Shown here in pieces: positions 35,853-44,732 of a DNA stretch of 64,000 bases. The translations under genes and the position numbers were made by a program. This DNA comes from Hyphomicrobiales bacterium (GTDB lineage: Bacteria > Pseudomonadota > Alphaproteobacteria > Rhizobiales > Rhizobiaceae). Each line of letters opens with the position of its first letter. The stretch's first letter is position 1. The notes beneath the pieces are model-generated. The model saw only the letters and a program-made list of their open reading frames with translations, was not told the origin of the DNA and made no database searches. The stretch is taken from contig UBQW01000028.1 of assembly GCA_900467745.1 (NCBI GenBank), forward strand, positions 1-64,000, written 5' to 3'.

Positions 35853-37100
35853 ATGAACCCATCAGTCTATACGTTTGCAATCGCGGCCGCGACGGCAACT
35901 GGTGTCGTCGTGCGCCCTTTCCGGCTTCCCGAGGCGTTATGGGCGGTCGCAGGTGCGGCCTCGATCCTTGGCCTTGGCATCCTAAATCCTGGCCAGGTCT
36001 GGACGGGCGTCACGAAGGGGACAGACGTGTATCTGTTTCTGATCGGCATGATGCTGCTATCAGAACTTGCCCGCAAGGAGGGCCTTTTCGATTGGGTTGC
36101 GGCAATCGCCACGTCTTATGCCAAAGGCTCGCCAAAAAGGCTATTTCTCCTAATCTATGTCGTTGGCGCAATCGTCACAGCGTTATTGTCCAACGACGCC
36201 ACGGCCGTGGTGTTGACGCCAGCCGTCTATGCCGCCTGCCGTGCAGCCAAGGTCAACAACCCACTTCCCTATCTCCTGATCTGCGCGTTTATCGCCAACG
36301 CCGCCAGCTTCGTATTGCCGATCGCCAACCCGGCGAACCTGGTTATTTTCGCCGGCGGCGAGATGCCGTCGCTCGAACGTTGGATGACAACGTTCCTCGC
36401 GCCTTCGATCGGAGCGATCGTCACCACATTTGTGGCGCTTTACCTGACGCAGCGTAAGACACTGGCTTGCGAGACGTTGGCCATCGACGTTCCCCGCCCA
36501 GATCTTTCGCTCCCGGCTCGCGTCGCCGGCGCAGGGTTGGTCATTACCGCCATCATCCTTCTTGTGGCGTCCGCCGCACATCTGGACTTGGGCATGCCCA
36601 CCTTCATTGCGGGCACAATCACAACGCTGATTGTTCTTTCCGTTGTCCGGCAAAATCCACTTCACATCATCCGTGAAATTAGCTGGAGCGTTATACCGCT
36701 GGTCGCGGGTCTTTTTGTTGTCGTTGAGGCTATCAACCAGACGGGGGCAACAGCACTGCTCGCGCAAGAGCTACGATCTCTGAGTGCTCATTCCGAAGCA
36801 CGTGCGATTGCATTCGCAGGAGTTGGCGTGGCGTTTTTATCGAATGTCGTCAACAACCTTCCCGCGGGGCTGTTCGCGGGTAGTGCCGTCGGCCTGGCGC
36901 AGGTTTCTGATCGGGTGGCAGGTGCAGTGCTTATCGGCGTTGATCTTGGACCGAACCTTTCGGTAACGGGATCCTTGGCGACAATTTTGTGGCTAGCGGC
37001 TCTCAGGCGCGAGGGGATCCATGTGAGCGCGCTGTCATTCCTGAAAATCGGGATCGTGGTGATGGTGCCGTCCCTTATCGTTGCGCTGGCTCTGCTTTGA
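35853..37100 (+). CDS. ArsB/NhaD-type anion or arsenite transporter
   Basis: A 415-residue integral membrane protein with about 11-12 hydrophobic segments of the ArsB/ion-transporter superfamily. Landmarks are TDVYLFLIGMMLLSELARKEGLFD, LLSNDATAVVLTPAVY, the mirrored FLSNVVNNLPAGLFAG and GVDLGPNLSVTGSLATILW. These two SND/NN repeats are the helix-break motifs of ArsB. No arsR, arsC or arsA is visible nearby, so arsenite export is likely but not proven. ATG 35853 has GGAAA upstream. It begins 19 bases after the RND remnant stop, so it may have been the last gene of the damaged operon. Confidence 0.88.
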   Translation: MNPSVYTFAIAAATATGVVVRPFRLPEALWAVAGAASILGLGILNPGQVWTGVTKGTDVYLFLIGMMLLSELARKEGLFDWVAAIATSYAKGSPKRLFLLIYVVGAIVTALLSNDATAVVLTPAVYAACRAAKVNNPLPYLLICAFIANAASFVLPIANPANLVIFAGGEMPSLERWMTTFLAPSIGAIVTTFVALYLTQRKTLACETLAIDVPRPDLSLPARVAGAGLVITAIILLVASAAHLDLGMPTFIAGTITTLIVLSVVRQNPLHIIREISWSVIPLVAGLFVVVEAINQTGATALLAQELRSLSAHSEARAIAFAGVGVAFLSNVVNNLPAGLFAGSAVGLAQVSDRVAGAVLIGVDLGPNLSVTGSLATILWLAALRREGIHVSALSFLKIGIVVMVPSLIVALALL

Positions 37101-37320
37101 AGACGGGATTGCGCGCGCCGCTTAGAACACAATGCTTGAACCTTGCAGAGCCTCCCGGAGATAGTCGCAGGAAGTGCCTGATCGAGGAAAGCTGTCAGTA
37201 AACGAGGTCGATGATTGCCATTTCCTGGTCGCGGACTATGTCCTTGCTGGGATAGTCGAATAGGACTCGTTGGATGCCCCGCCAGAGAGGGCTAAGCGTG
37301 TCTCCGGTTGATGGGAGAGA

Positions 37321-38310
37321 ATGTTGCAGAAGCGCAAACTCGGAGGATCCGGTCCAGAAGTTTCCGCGATCGGCCTCGGCTGCATGGGGTTAAATCACCA
37401 TCGCGGACCCGCCTTGAACAACGAAGACGCGGTTTCTCTTCTCAGAGCCGCATTCGATTGTGGCATCACGCTTTTCGACACGGCCGAGATCTATGGTCCT
37501 TACACGAACGAGGGGATCGTGGGAGAAGCACTCGAACCAATTCGCGACGACGTTGTGATTGCGACCAAGTTTGGCTTTAGGGACGGCCGTCCCGGTAATG
37601 GCCTCGACAGTCGCCCGCAAAGTATTCGCCGAATGGTCGAGGCCTCTCTGTTTAGGTTGAAGACCGACAGGATCGACATTCTTTATCAGCACCGCGTTGA
37701 TCCGGATGTACCGATGCCTGACGTAGCCGGAGCGGTTCGCGACCTAATTGAGGAAGGCAAGGTTTTGCATTTTGGCCTTTCGGAAGCGGATGACCAGTCA
37801 ATCCGGCTCGCACACGCCGTGCAGTCGGTCGCAGTACTGCAAAGCGAATACTCACTATGGTGGCGAAAGCCCGAGGACAGTGTTCTATCGACAGTGGAGG
37901 AACTGAGCATCGGGTTTGTTTCATACAGCCCACTTGGGCGCGGCTTTCTTTCGGGAACGATGGGTGAGAGCACGAACTTCGATGCTCCGAACGATCAACG
38001 CAAGACCAATCCGTATCTTGCGCCCGCAAACCGCGCGGCAAACCAGCCTATCATCGATGCGATTCAATCAGTCGCGAAAGAGAAAAATTCCACCGCCGCA
38101 CAGATCGCGATCGCGTGGCTTCTGGCTCGCAAGCCGTGGATCGTTCCAATTCCAGGAACGACGAAGATCCACCGCCTTGAGGAAAATGTCGCGGCGGCAG
38201 CGATTGAATTTTCCCAGGAGGAGATGGACAAGATCGATAACGTGTTCTCGACGATAACGCCTCGCGGCGACCGCTACGCGACGGCACCTCGACCGCAAGC
38301 CCAAAGATGA
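37321..38310 (+). CDS. Aldo/keto reductase
   Basis: A 329-residue AKR TIM barrel, likely NADPH-dependent. The catalytic residues are placed as expected: Asp and Tyr in FDTAEIYGPYT, Lys in IATKFGF and His in YQHRVDP. The nucleotide-binding end has PIPGTTKIHRLEEN. It resembles the YakC/AKR13-like group. ATG 37321 follows GGGAGAGA. It is separated by 220 bases from the ArsB-like gene and converges on the enolase-superfamily locus; reductase for aldehydes or keto sugars from that locus is possible but unproven. Confidence 0.9.
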   Translation: MLQKRKLGGSGPEVSAIGLGCMGLNHHRGPALNNEDAVSLLRAAFDCGITLFDTAEIYGPYTNEGIVGEALEPIRDDVVIATKFGFRDGRPGNGLDSRPQSIRRMVEASLFRLKTDRIDILYQHRVDPDVPMPDVAGAVRDLIEEGKVLHFGLSEADDQSIRLAHAVQSVAVLQSEYSLWWRKPEDSVLSTVEELSIGFVSYSPLGRGFLSGTMGESTNFDAPNDQRKTNPYLAPANRAANQPIIDAIQSVAKEKNSTAAQIAIAWLLARKPWIVPIPGTTKIHRLEENVAAAAIEFSQEEMDKIDNVFSTITPRGDRYATAPRPQAQR

Positions 38311-38383
38311 TGGCTGCGGGGAAGAGCGACGCTCCTCGATTGGCGACATCAGCTTGCTTGCGAGCGAGGCCCGGTCAAAGGCT

Positions 38384-39583
38384 CTAACCAAAGAAATCGG
38401 CGTCTTCTTCCGCGAGGTATTTCCTCGCCGCTTCTGCATCGATGTCGACGCCGAGGCCTGGTGCTTCGAGGACGTCGACCATGCTGTCTTTGACGATCTG
38501 CGCCGGCAACCCGATCACCAGATCCTCCCACCACGGGTCGGATGCCGATGGGTATTCAAAAGCCACGTAATTTGCGGGCAGCGTCGCACAGACATTGATC
38601 AAGGCGCCAAGGCCTAGCAGACCGTTCGCGGTGCCGTGAGGCGCCATCAAAATCGAATGCATATAAGCGTGTTCAGCGACCCACTTGAGCTCTGCAATAC
38701 CGCCGATATCAGCGGGATCGGGTCCGATTACGCGCACTGCCTGGGTTTCGATCAACTCTTTGAAGTTGTGACGCAGATAGATTTGCTCCCCGGTGTGGAT
38801 GGGGGTCGAGGTGGAGGTCGTCAGTTCCCGGTATGCTTGAGGGTTGACCCAAGGCACGTAGTCGCCGGTCAGCATGTCCTCGAGCCACATCAGATTGTAC
38901 TTTTCGACCGCTCGAGCGAACTTGATCGCGTCCGGCAACATCCATCCCGGTCCGCAATCGAGCGCGAGGCTAACCTTGTCGCCGAGAACTTCCTTCATTG
39001 CGATGACGCAGTCGAGCATGTGATTGAAACCGCGCTCGCTAATCACGCCTTGATCCATGGCGCCGTGGTAGCCTGCCTTTTTCTGCGTGACGCCATAATG
39101 AAAGTCGTCGATCGTATCCTTCATGTTCGAGTGAAAGGAAATGCCCTGCTTGACCATGAAGAAGTTTTGCGGCTGCTCTATCATCCACTTGACGTCGGCT
39201 GCGTAGTCTTCCGGTCGGTCGCCTGTCCGTTTGCGTCGGATCGAGCCATTATAGACCCGCACCTTATCTCGCACCTTGCCGCCAAGCAGTTTGTAAACTG
39301 GAACGCCGGCGGCTTTGCCGGCAATGTCCCATAGCGCGTGTTCGATCGCGCTGACCGCCGCACCATAGGGTTTAAACGAGCCGCGCTGGCGGATTTTGAG
39401 CATCACGCGCTCGACATCGGTCGGGTCCTCACCGACAAGCGCGTCGCGAAAATGCAGAACCCATGGCTTGAGATAAGACTTGGTGAATTCGACTTCACCC
39501 AGTCCGTAGAGACCTTCGTCGGTAACAATACGCACGATTGGATGTCTGCCGATAACGGCACAGCGTAGATCGGTGATCTTCAT
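38384..39583 (-). CDS. Enolase-superfamily (MR/MLE) sugar-acid dehydratase-like protein 1
   Basis: A 399-residue mandelate-racemase-subgroup protein. The N-terminal capping domain covers about 1-115 (GLYGLGEVEF, HALWDIAGKAAGVPVYKLLGG) and the barrel follows. The predicted acid/base and metal residues are K145, metal ligands D209, E235 and E266, the D289-H316 dyad (PDPADIGG, MAPHG) and E343 (FEYPS), so it should be active. The family abstracts the alpha proton of a carboxylate, commonly to dehydrate sugar acids. It is the distal gene of three minus-strand paralogues. Substrate not predictable by eye. Confidence 0.88.
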   Translation of the reverse strand: MKITDLRCAVIGRHPIVRIVTDEGLYGLGEVEFTKSYLKPWVLHFRDALVGEDPTDVERVMLKIRQRGSFKPYGAAVSAIEHALWDIAGKAAGVPVYKLLGGKVRDKVRVYNGSIRRKRTGDRPEDYAADVKWMIEQPQNFFMVKQGISFHSNMKDTIDDFHYGVTQKKAGYHGAMDQGVISERGFNHMLDCVIAMKEVLGDKVSLALDCGPGWMLPDAIKFARAVEKYNLMWLEDMLTGDYVPWVNPQAYRELTTSTSTPIHTGEQIYLRHNFKELIETQAVRVIGPDPADIGGIAELKWVAEHAYMHSILMAPHGTANGLLGLGALINVCATLPANYVAFEYPSASDPWWEDLVIGLPAQIVKDSMVDVLEAPGLGVDIDAEAARKYLAEEDADFFG

Positions 39584-39606
39584 CTTCTTTCCTCTCTGCT
39601 CCTGCT

Positions 39607-40968
39607 TCAGCTCCAGGTGCGGTCCCAGGAATACTCGTCATCCCAGCGGTCAGTCGGCTCCCAGATGCCGGAAACGCCCGGCTGCAAATGGCGCGATATC
39701 ACCTCGTCGACGACATCATCTATTCCCAGGCCCGGCTTGTCCGTTACCGTGATGAAGCCATCCTTTACCAGTGGCTTGGGAAGCCCGGCGACAATATCGT
39801 CCCACCAGTCAACGTCGGCGGAGTGGTACTCAAGCGCCATGAAATTCTCAGTCGCTGTCGCAACATGCGCAGCCGCCATCGCTGCGATCGGGCTCTCGGC
39901 CATGTGGATCGCCATTGCAACACCGTGATCTTGCGCCATGTCGCCAATTTTCTTGGTCTCGAGAATTCCCCCACTAGTGAGGAGGTCAGGGTGGATGACT
40001 GAAACCCCGCCGCTTCTCAGCAGAGGCTCAAAGCCCTCTTTCAGATAAATATCCTCGCCCGTGCAAATCGGCACGGTGGTCGCATCCTGCAACTGTCGAT
40101 ACTGCTTAGAAAATTGCCATGGGATAACATCCTCAAGCCAGGCCGGGACGTATTTCTCGATGCGCCGCGCGAGGCGAATGCCATTTTGCATCGAGATATG
40201 GCCGATGTGGTCAATCGCCAGCGGCACGTCCATTCCAATCACTTCACGGACCTCGGCAATATATTGCTCGAGAAGATCGAGGCCCTTGTCGGTGAAGTGG
40301 AGCCCGGTGAACGGATGCTGGACATTATGGAGATCGTAGGACGCATTGCGCATGCGCCGCTCGTCGATCGTTTTCAGCGGACCGCGGGTTGGATCGTTGC
40401 GATAGCCTTCAAGTGATCCTGCGGGAAATACCACCGCTCCTGGCACATCTGCGATCTGCATAAGCCCCAGGTCCATTTTAAGGAACGTAAAACCAAGGTC
40501 CATGCGCTGCTTCAGACGCTTGCCGGTCTCCGTGCCGCTTGGAACGGTCGCATCCGTATCGCAGTAGACACGGATCTTTTCTCGGAACTTGCCGCCAAGC
40601 ATCTGGTAAATCGGCACGCCATAAGCTTTGCCAGCAAGATCCCACAAGGCAATCTCCACGGCCGAAACACCGCCACCCTGCCGTCCATGCCCGCCAAACT
40701 GCTTGATGCGACGAAAAAGGCGGTCGATGTCGCAGGGGTTTTCTCCCAGCAATCGGCTCTTCAACATCAAGGCGTAAGTCGCACTGGCACCGTCTCGCAC
40801 CTCCCCCAGGCCGACGATCCCCTGGTTGGTATAGATCTTCAGGAGCGCAGAACTGAATGGCGCGCCGACAATTTCTGCGACACGCATATCGGTGATACGC
40901 AGTTCGGAAGGTTTGGAATTTGAGTTAACACGATTGAGCGCTGCTTCGGCTTCATATGCCTCTCGCAT
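39607..40968 (-). CDS. Enolase-superfamily (MR/MLE) sugar-acid dehydratase-like protein 2
   Basis: A 453-residue paralogue, longer than the usual 370-400 because of a roughly 25-residue N-terminal extension and an insertion of about 50 residues after strand 2 (about 172-225). Active-site residues are the K164-x-D166 pair, metal ligands D253, E279 and E305, D328 with H355 (IHPDLLTSGG, AIHMAESP) and E380. The substrate-loop insertion suggests a different specificity from its neighbours. ATG 40968 has AGGA upstream. It is 24 bases upstream of paralogue 1, so the two are probably co-transcribed. Confidence 0.87.
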   Translation of the reverse strand: MREAYEAEAALNRVNSNSKPSELRITDMRVAEIVGAPFSSALLKIYTNQGIVGLGEVRDGASATYALMLKSRLLGENPCDIDRLFRRIKQFGGHGRQGGGVSAVEIALWDLAGKAYGVPIYQMLGGKFREKIRVYCDTDATVPSGTETGKRLKQRMDLGFTFLKMDLGLMQIADVPGAVVFPAGSLEGYRNDPTRGPLKTIDERRMRNASYDLHNVQHPFTGLHFTDKGLDLLEQYIAEVREVIGMDVPLAIDHIGHISMQNGIRLARRIEKYVPAWLEDVIPWQFSKQYRQLQDATTVPICTGEDIYLKEGFEPLLRSGGVSVIHPDLLTSGGILETKKIGDMAQDHGVAMAIHMAESPIAAMAAAHVATATENFMALEYHSADVDWWDDIVAGLPKPLVKDGFITVTDKPGLGIDDVVDEVISRHLQPGVSGIWEPTDRWDDEYSWDRTWS

Positions 40969-41032
40969 GATATGATCCTCGTTCTGATCGGCAGACTGGT
41001 CGCCCGATGGTCAACACCGCGGGAAACGTTGG

Positions 41033-42199
41033 TCAGTCCAATGCAATCTCGTGATGTTGAAGGTAGTCGCGGTTCATCTCGACGCCGAGCCCAGGCTTTG
41101 TGCTAAGTTTCAGGTGGCCGTTTGAGACTTCGAGTGGGCGGTCGATGAGATGATCATATTTTCCGAGGTTCCATTCAGAGGTTTCTAGTTTGTAGAAGTT
41201 CGGTACGGTCATCATCACCTGTGCGCCGGCAACCACATTGATCGGGCCAGCTGCGTCATGCGGCGAGACCGGAATGTAATAAGCTTCGCAGAGCGCAGAG
41301 ATCTTCTTGAGTTCGGTAATGCCGCCGGTCCAGGTGACATCCGGCATGATATAGTCTGCAAGCTTGTTTTCGAGTACGGGGACGAAGTCCCATTTCGTGT
41401 GACCACGCTCGCCCCAGGAGATGGCAGCGCTTACTTTCTCGCGGACCTGCTGAAGGGCTTTAAGGCTTTCTGGTGGGCAAGGCTCCTCGAACCAGTCAAT
41501 CTGTCCTGCCTCCTCGAGGCTTCGGCAGAGGCGAATTGCGGTTGGAACATCGAAACGGCCATGAGCATCGATGAGAACATCGACATCGGGGCCGACCGTC
41601 TCACGGATGAGTGCCGTGAGTTCAGCAGCTTCCCGCTCATCCCTTCGCGACATTGCGCCATCGAGATAACCATCTCGCTGTTCTCGCGCATATCCATCGG
41701 TAACGCGGCCTTGTTGGGGAAAGGGGTCGAACTTCAGTCCAGTATGACCGGAATCAACGATGCCTCGGATCTCGCGGACAATAGCCTCTTTGCTGGTGAA
41801 CTTCGTCTGATCGGGATGGGTATATAGCGCGATCTCGTCGCGCACAGGGCCGCCGAGCAGTTCATAGATCGGCTTGCACAGAGCCTTTCCTCGGATATCC
41901 CAAAGTGCGATGTCGATCGCGCTTACGCATTCGACCGCGGCACCGCGGCTTCCCATATAGGTGAAGCTGCGAAATATCTTGTGCCAGAGATACTCGATGC
42001 GTGCGGGATCCTCTCCCCTGAGCGTCTGTCCGATCTGACGCAGGATGGTGCAAAGAGCGCGATTGGCGAGCTTGGTCGTCGTGGTGATCTCCCCCCAACC
42101 GCTCAATCCCTCGTCGGTCGTGACCTCAACGAACAGAAACTCTCCCCAATAAGACGCATCGGATTCTATGAGCCAAGGCCGTACACCGGTAATTTTCAT
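41033..42199 (-). CDS. Enolase-superfamily (MR/MLE) sugar-acid dehydratase-like protein 3 (DgoD-like)
   Basis: A 388-residue paralogue. Active-site pattern: K156-x-D158, D211 with H213 (IDAHGRFD), E238 (WFEEP), E264 (GERGHTKW), D287 (PDVTWTGG) and H314 (SPHDAAGP). A His two residues after the first metal ligand is the D-galactonate/D-gluconate dehydratase arrangement, where it acts as general acid. That supports a sugar-acid dehydratase, substrate uncertain. It is the first catabolic gene after the GntR regulator on this strand. Confidence 0.87.
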   Translation of the reverse strand: MKITGVRPWLIESDASYWGEFLFVEVTTDEGLSGWGEITTTTKLANRALCTILRQIGQTLRGEDPARIEYLWHKIFRSFTYMGSRGAAVECVSAIDIALWDIRGKALCKPIYELLGGPVRDEIALYTHPDQTKFTSKEAIVREIRGIVDSGHTGLKFDPFPQQGRVTDGYAREQRDGYLDGAMSRRDEREAAELTALIRETVGPDVDVLIDAHGRFDVPTAIRLCRSLEEAGQIDWFEEPCPPESLKALQQVREKVSAAISWGERGHTKWDFVPVLENKLADYIMPDVTWTGGITELKKISALCEAYYIPVSPHDAAGPINVVAGAQVMMTVPNFYKLETSEWNLGKYDHLIDRPLEVSNGHLKLSTKPGLGVEMNRDYLQHHEIALD

Positions 42200-42263
42200 C
42201 TGAGCTACCTTCGATTATGTCGGATGGGCTATTCGGATGGAAATGAGTTCTGGTCGGCCCTGT

Positions 42264-42986
42264 CTATCCCGCGCGGGCCGCGATACGGGCTCGCATGTGT
42301 TCCAGGAGATGTCGACCTGAGCCTTCGACATGGCGAGCGATAAGCTCAGCCGCCGCGTCTGCTTCGCCCAATTTTACATGCGCGATAAGCTCCCGATGCT
42401 CGGTCAGAATGGCAGCGCGGCGGGCAAGCGTGAAATTGAAGCGCCGACCGACGGCTCGAAGCACCTCACGGTGTTTCCACCATAGTTCCGCGGCATGCCG
42501 GTTATAGTGCTTCTGGTACATCACCGTATGGAAAGCGGTATCGAGTTCGCTGTGCTTGAAAGTGTCGGCAAAGTTGTTCTCTTCAATAAGCGCCTGAATG
42601 CGTTCGAGCTCGGCGATGTCCTCCACCGTCGCCATCGTTACGAACCATCGCGTCAGTGCCGGCTCTATCAGCACCCCAATCTCGTAAATGTCTCGAACGA
42701 AATCCTGATCGATTGGCCGCACGCGAGCGCCGCGATTAGGTACGAAGGTGACAAAGCCTTCTCCGCGCAGCAGCTGCAGGGCCTCGCGAACAGGGTTGGT
42801 TGAGGTCCCATGGCGTCGGGCAAGATCGGTTACGACCAGCCGCTCGTTCGCTACTAGCCGACCCTCGATGATGTCGTCTCGTATCAGTTTGTAGAGAGAG
42901 GCCCCCTCGCTTGATGCTCCATCGGCGTCAATGCCTTCGGGTGGCCTAGCTCTGAAGTCAGCAGTCTCGGTCAATACACTCCCCAT
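42264..42986 (-). CDS. GntR-family (FCD) transcriptional regulator
   Basis: A 240-residue FadR-subfamily GntR protein. The winged HTH spans about 25-90 (LYKLIRDDIIEGRLVANERL, NPVREALQLLRGEGFVTFVPNRGARV). The helical FCD domain follows, with D and H residues for metal/ligand binding (FKHSELDTAFHTVMY, and His at HRELIAH). The frame is open up to 43142; I take ATG 42986 because the extra sequence overlaps the divergent promoter and adds no domain. ATG 43058 is the alternative. It lies between the minus-strand dehydratases and the plus-strand importer and probably controls both. Confidence 0.88.
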   Translation of the reverse strand: MGSVLTETADFRARPPEGIDADGASSEGASLYKLIRDDIIEGRLVANERLVVTDLARRHGTSTNPVREALQLLRGEGFVTFVPNRGARVRPIDQDFVRDIYEIGVLIEPALTRWFVTMATVEDIAELERIQALIEENNFADTFKHSELDTAFHTVMYQKHYNRHAAELWWKHREVLRAVGRRFNFTLARRAAILTEHRELIAHVKLGEADAAAELIARHVEGSGRHLLEHMRARIAARAG

Positions 42987-43177
42987 CAGTACTCTAAATA
43001 CTCGACTATCATGCAAATCTGCCGCAAACAATGTACGATTTTGCAGATTGACAGACATTCCTTGATCTGAAAACGTGCGATCTGCCCGAGGGGATACACT
43101 GACTTGAGGAGGTCGGCCCAGCGGATGAGGACCGTTCGCCATGGGCAGAGCGGCTTGGGAGAACTTGGAGGATACCT
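42987..43177. promoter_or_regulatory. Divergent regulatory region of the sugar-acid locus
   Basis: The gap holds two dyads: AGTA/TACT around 7 bases (42988-43002), directly upstream of the gntR start, and AATCTGC (43016-43022) / GCAGATT (43043-43049). Either could be the GntR site. GGAGGATACCT precedes the binding-protein ATG at 43178. No strong consensus promoter is visible. Confidence 0.45.
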
Positions 43178-44656
43178 ATGACGAGGATTTCACTCGGCGG
43201 TGCCATCCTGCACGGCACGGTCTCGACTGCCCTGCTTGTATCACTTATGTCTACGTCGGCAATGGGAGCATCGGTGGACCTAAGCAAGTGGTCACCGGAA
43301 TACGTGCGTTCTATTGCAGGCACTCAGGATTTCGATACTGCTGCAGAATGCAACAAGGTAACGCCGCTCGACTACAAAGGACGCCTGACGTTTTGGTACC
43401 AGGGCATCTTCGAGGGCGACCCAGATTCGCTTCGGGAGTATTACAAGGAGTTCTTCGCGACATTTCGCAAGACCTACCCGAATATCCAGCTCGAGGAACA
43501 AGGCCTTACCTACAACGATCTTCTCGACAAGTTCCGCACCGCGCTCCTTGGTAATGCGGCCCCGATGGCCGTTCGCCTGCAAATTCTCGGCGGCGTCGAG
43601 TTTGCTTCCAAGGGTTATCTTCAGCCTCTGAAACCTGAGGATATCGGCTATTCCACCCAGGATTTCTGGCCGGGCGCAATGAAGGCCGTGACTTGGGATG
43701 GCGTCTCCTATGGCATTCCGACAAACAACGAAACAATGGCGTTCATCTGGAATGCCGATATCTTCAAGCGTGCGGGTCTCGACCCGGACAAGGCCCCTGC
43801 AACCTGGAATGACGTTGTCAACTATTCCAAGCAAATCCACGATAAGCTCGGCGTTTCCGGTTACGGGCTGGTTGCCAGAAAAAACGCCGGCAACACGCCC
43901 TATCGCTTTATGCCGCAGCTTTGGGCATATGGCGGGAGCGTCTTCGACGAAACCTCTCCTGATCCAACGTACAAGGAAGTCGAGCTCGCCAGCCCCCAGA
44001 GCAAGGCAGCACTGCAGGCATCCTATGACATGTACGTGCGCGACAAGTCGGTTCCCGTTTCGGCCCTCACCAACCAGCAGGCCGATAATCAGCCACTCTT
44101 TTTGGCTGGCCAGCTCGGCATGATGGTTTCGCATCCGTCGGACTATGACGTCATGCTCGACCTTCAGAAGAAGGCGACGGCAACCGACAAGGAAAAAGCG
44201 CAGACTGTCATCGACAACATGCGTTACGGCCTCATTCCGACAGGCCCCGACGGTAAGCGAGCCGTCGTCTTCGGCGGCTCAAACATCCATATCCTCAAGC
44301 CCGAATATGTAGAGGGCGGTAAGGTGGACGAGCCCGCAGCCAAGGCCATCGCATGCATGTGGGCAAGTCCAGAGTGGTCGTTGAAACTGGCGTATGTGGG
44401 ATCGAACCCCGGAAACCTGAACGGCTTTAAGACTAAGTGGATGAAAGATCGTCTGGAAAAGATCAAGTTCCTCGACGTAACCACCTCGATGCTGCCTTAC
44501 GGCATTCCGTTTCCAGCGCTGCCGCAGTCACCCGAGATCATGAACATTATCGTCCCGGACATGCTTCAGAACGCATTGACTGGAGCCATGACGGTCGATC
44601 AAGCGGCAGATGATGCTGCCAAGAAGGTCAAGGAACTGATGGACGGTGGCCTCTAG
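43178..44656 (+). CDS. Extracellular solute-binding protein, CUT1 (SBP_bac_1)
   Basis: A 492-residue periplasmic binding protein with a signal peptide ending near SAMGAS. Family-1 features include LTFWYQG near residue 70, YGIPTNNETMAFIWNADIFKRAGLD and FLAGQLGMMVSHPSDYD. At 492 residues it is longer than the usual 410-440 of the family. ATG 43178 has GGAGG upstream. With the two permeases and ATPase downstream it forms a complete CUT1 importer, presumably for the sugar acid or an oligosaccharide processed by the four enolase-superfamily enzymes. Confidence 0.93.
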   Translation: MTRISLGGAILHGTVSTALLVSLMSTSAMGASVDLSKWSPEYVRSIAGTQDFDTAAECNKVTPLDYKGRLTFWYQGIFEGDPDSLREYYKEFFATFRKTYPNIQLEEQGLTYNDLLDKFRTALLGNAAPMAVRLQILGGVEFASKGYLQPLKPEDIGYSTQDFWPGAMKAVTWDGVSYGIPTNNETMAFIWNADIFKRAGLDPDKAPATWNDVVNYSKQIHDKLGVSGYGLVARKNAGNTPYRFMPQLWAYGGSVFDETSPDPTYKEVELASPQSKAALQASYDMYVRDKSVPVSALTNQQADNQPLFLAGQLGMMVSHPSDYDVMLDLQKKATATDKEKAQTVIDNMRYGLIPTGPDGKRAVVFGGSNIHILKPEYVEGGKVDEPAAKAIACMWASPEWSLKLAYVGSNPGNLNGFKTKWMKDRLEKIKFLDVTTSMLPYGIPFPALPQSPEIMNIIVPDMLQNALTGAMTVDQAADDAAKKVKELMDGGL

Positions 44657-44676
44657 TCGAAGTCCGACAAACTGAC

Positions 44677-44709
44677 CGGCTGCCGCACAATCGGCAGCCG
44701 ATCTCTTTT
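44677..44709 (+). terminator. Hairpin between binding-protein and permease genes
   Basis: A perfect 9-bp stem, CGGCTGCCG (44677-44685) and CGGCAGCCG (44692-44700), with a 6-base loop, followed by ATCTCTTTT. The weak T-rich tail and the position after the binding-protein stop suggest partial termination or 3-prime mRNA protection, which would make the binding protein more abundant than the permeases. Confidence 0.65.
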
Positions 44710-44732
44710 CCACGGATGAAGGGCTTCGAACA

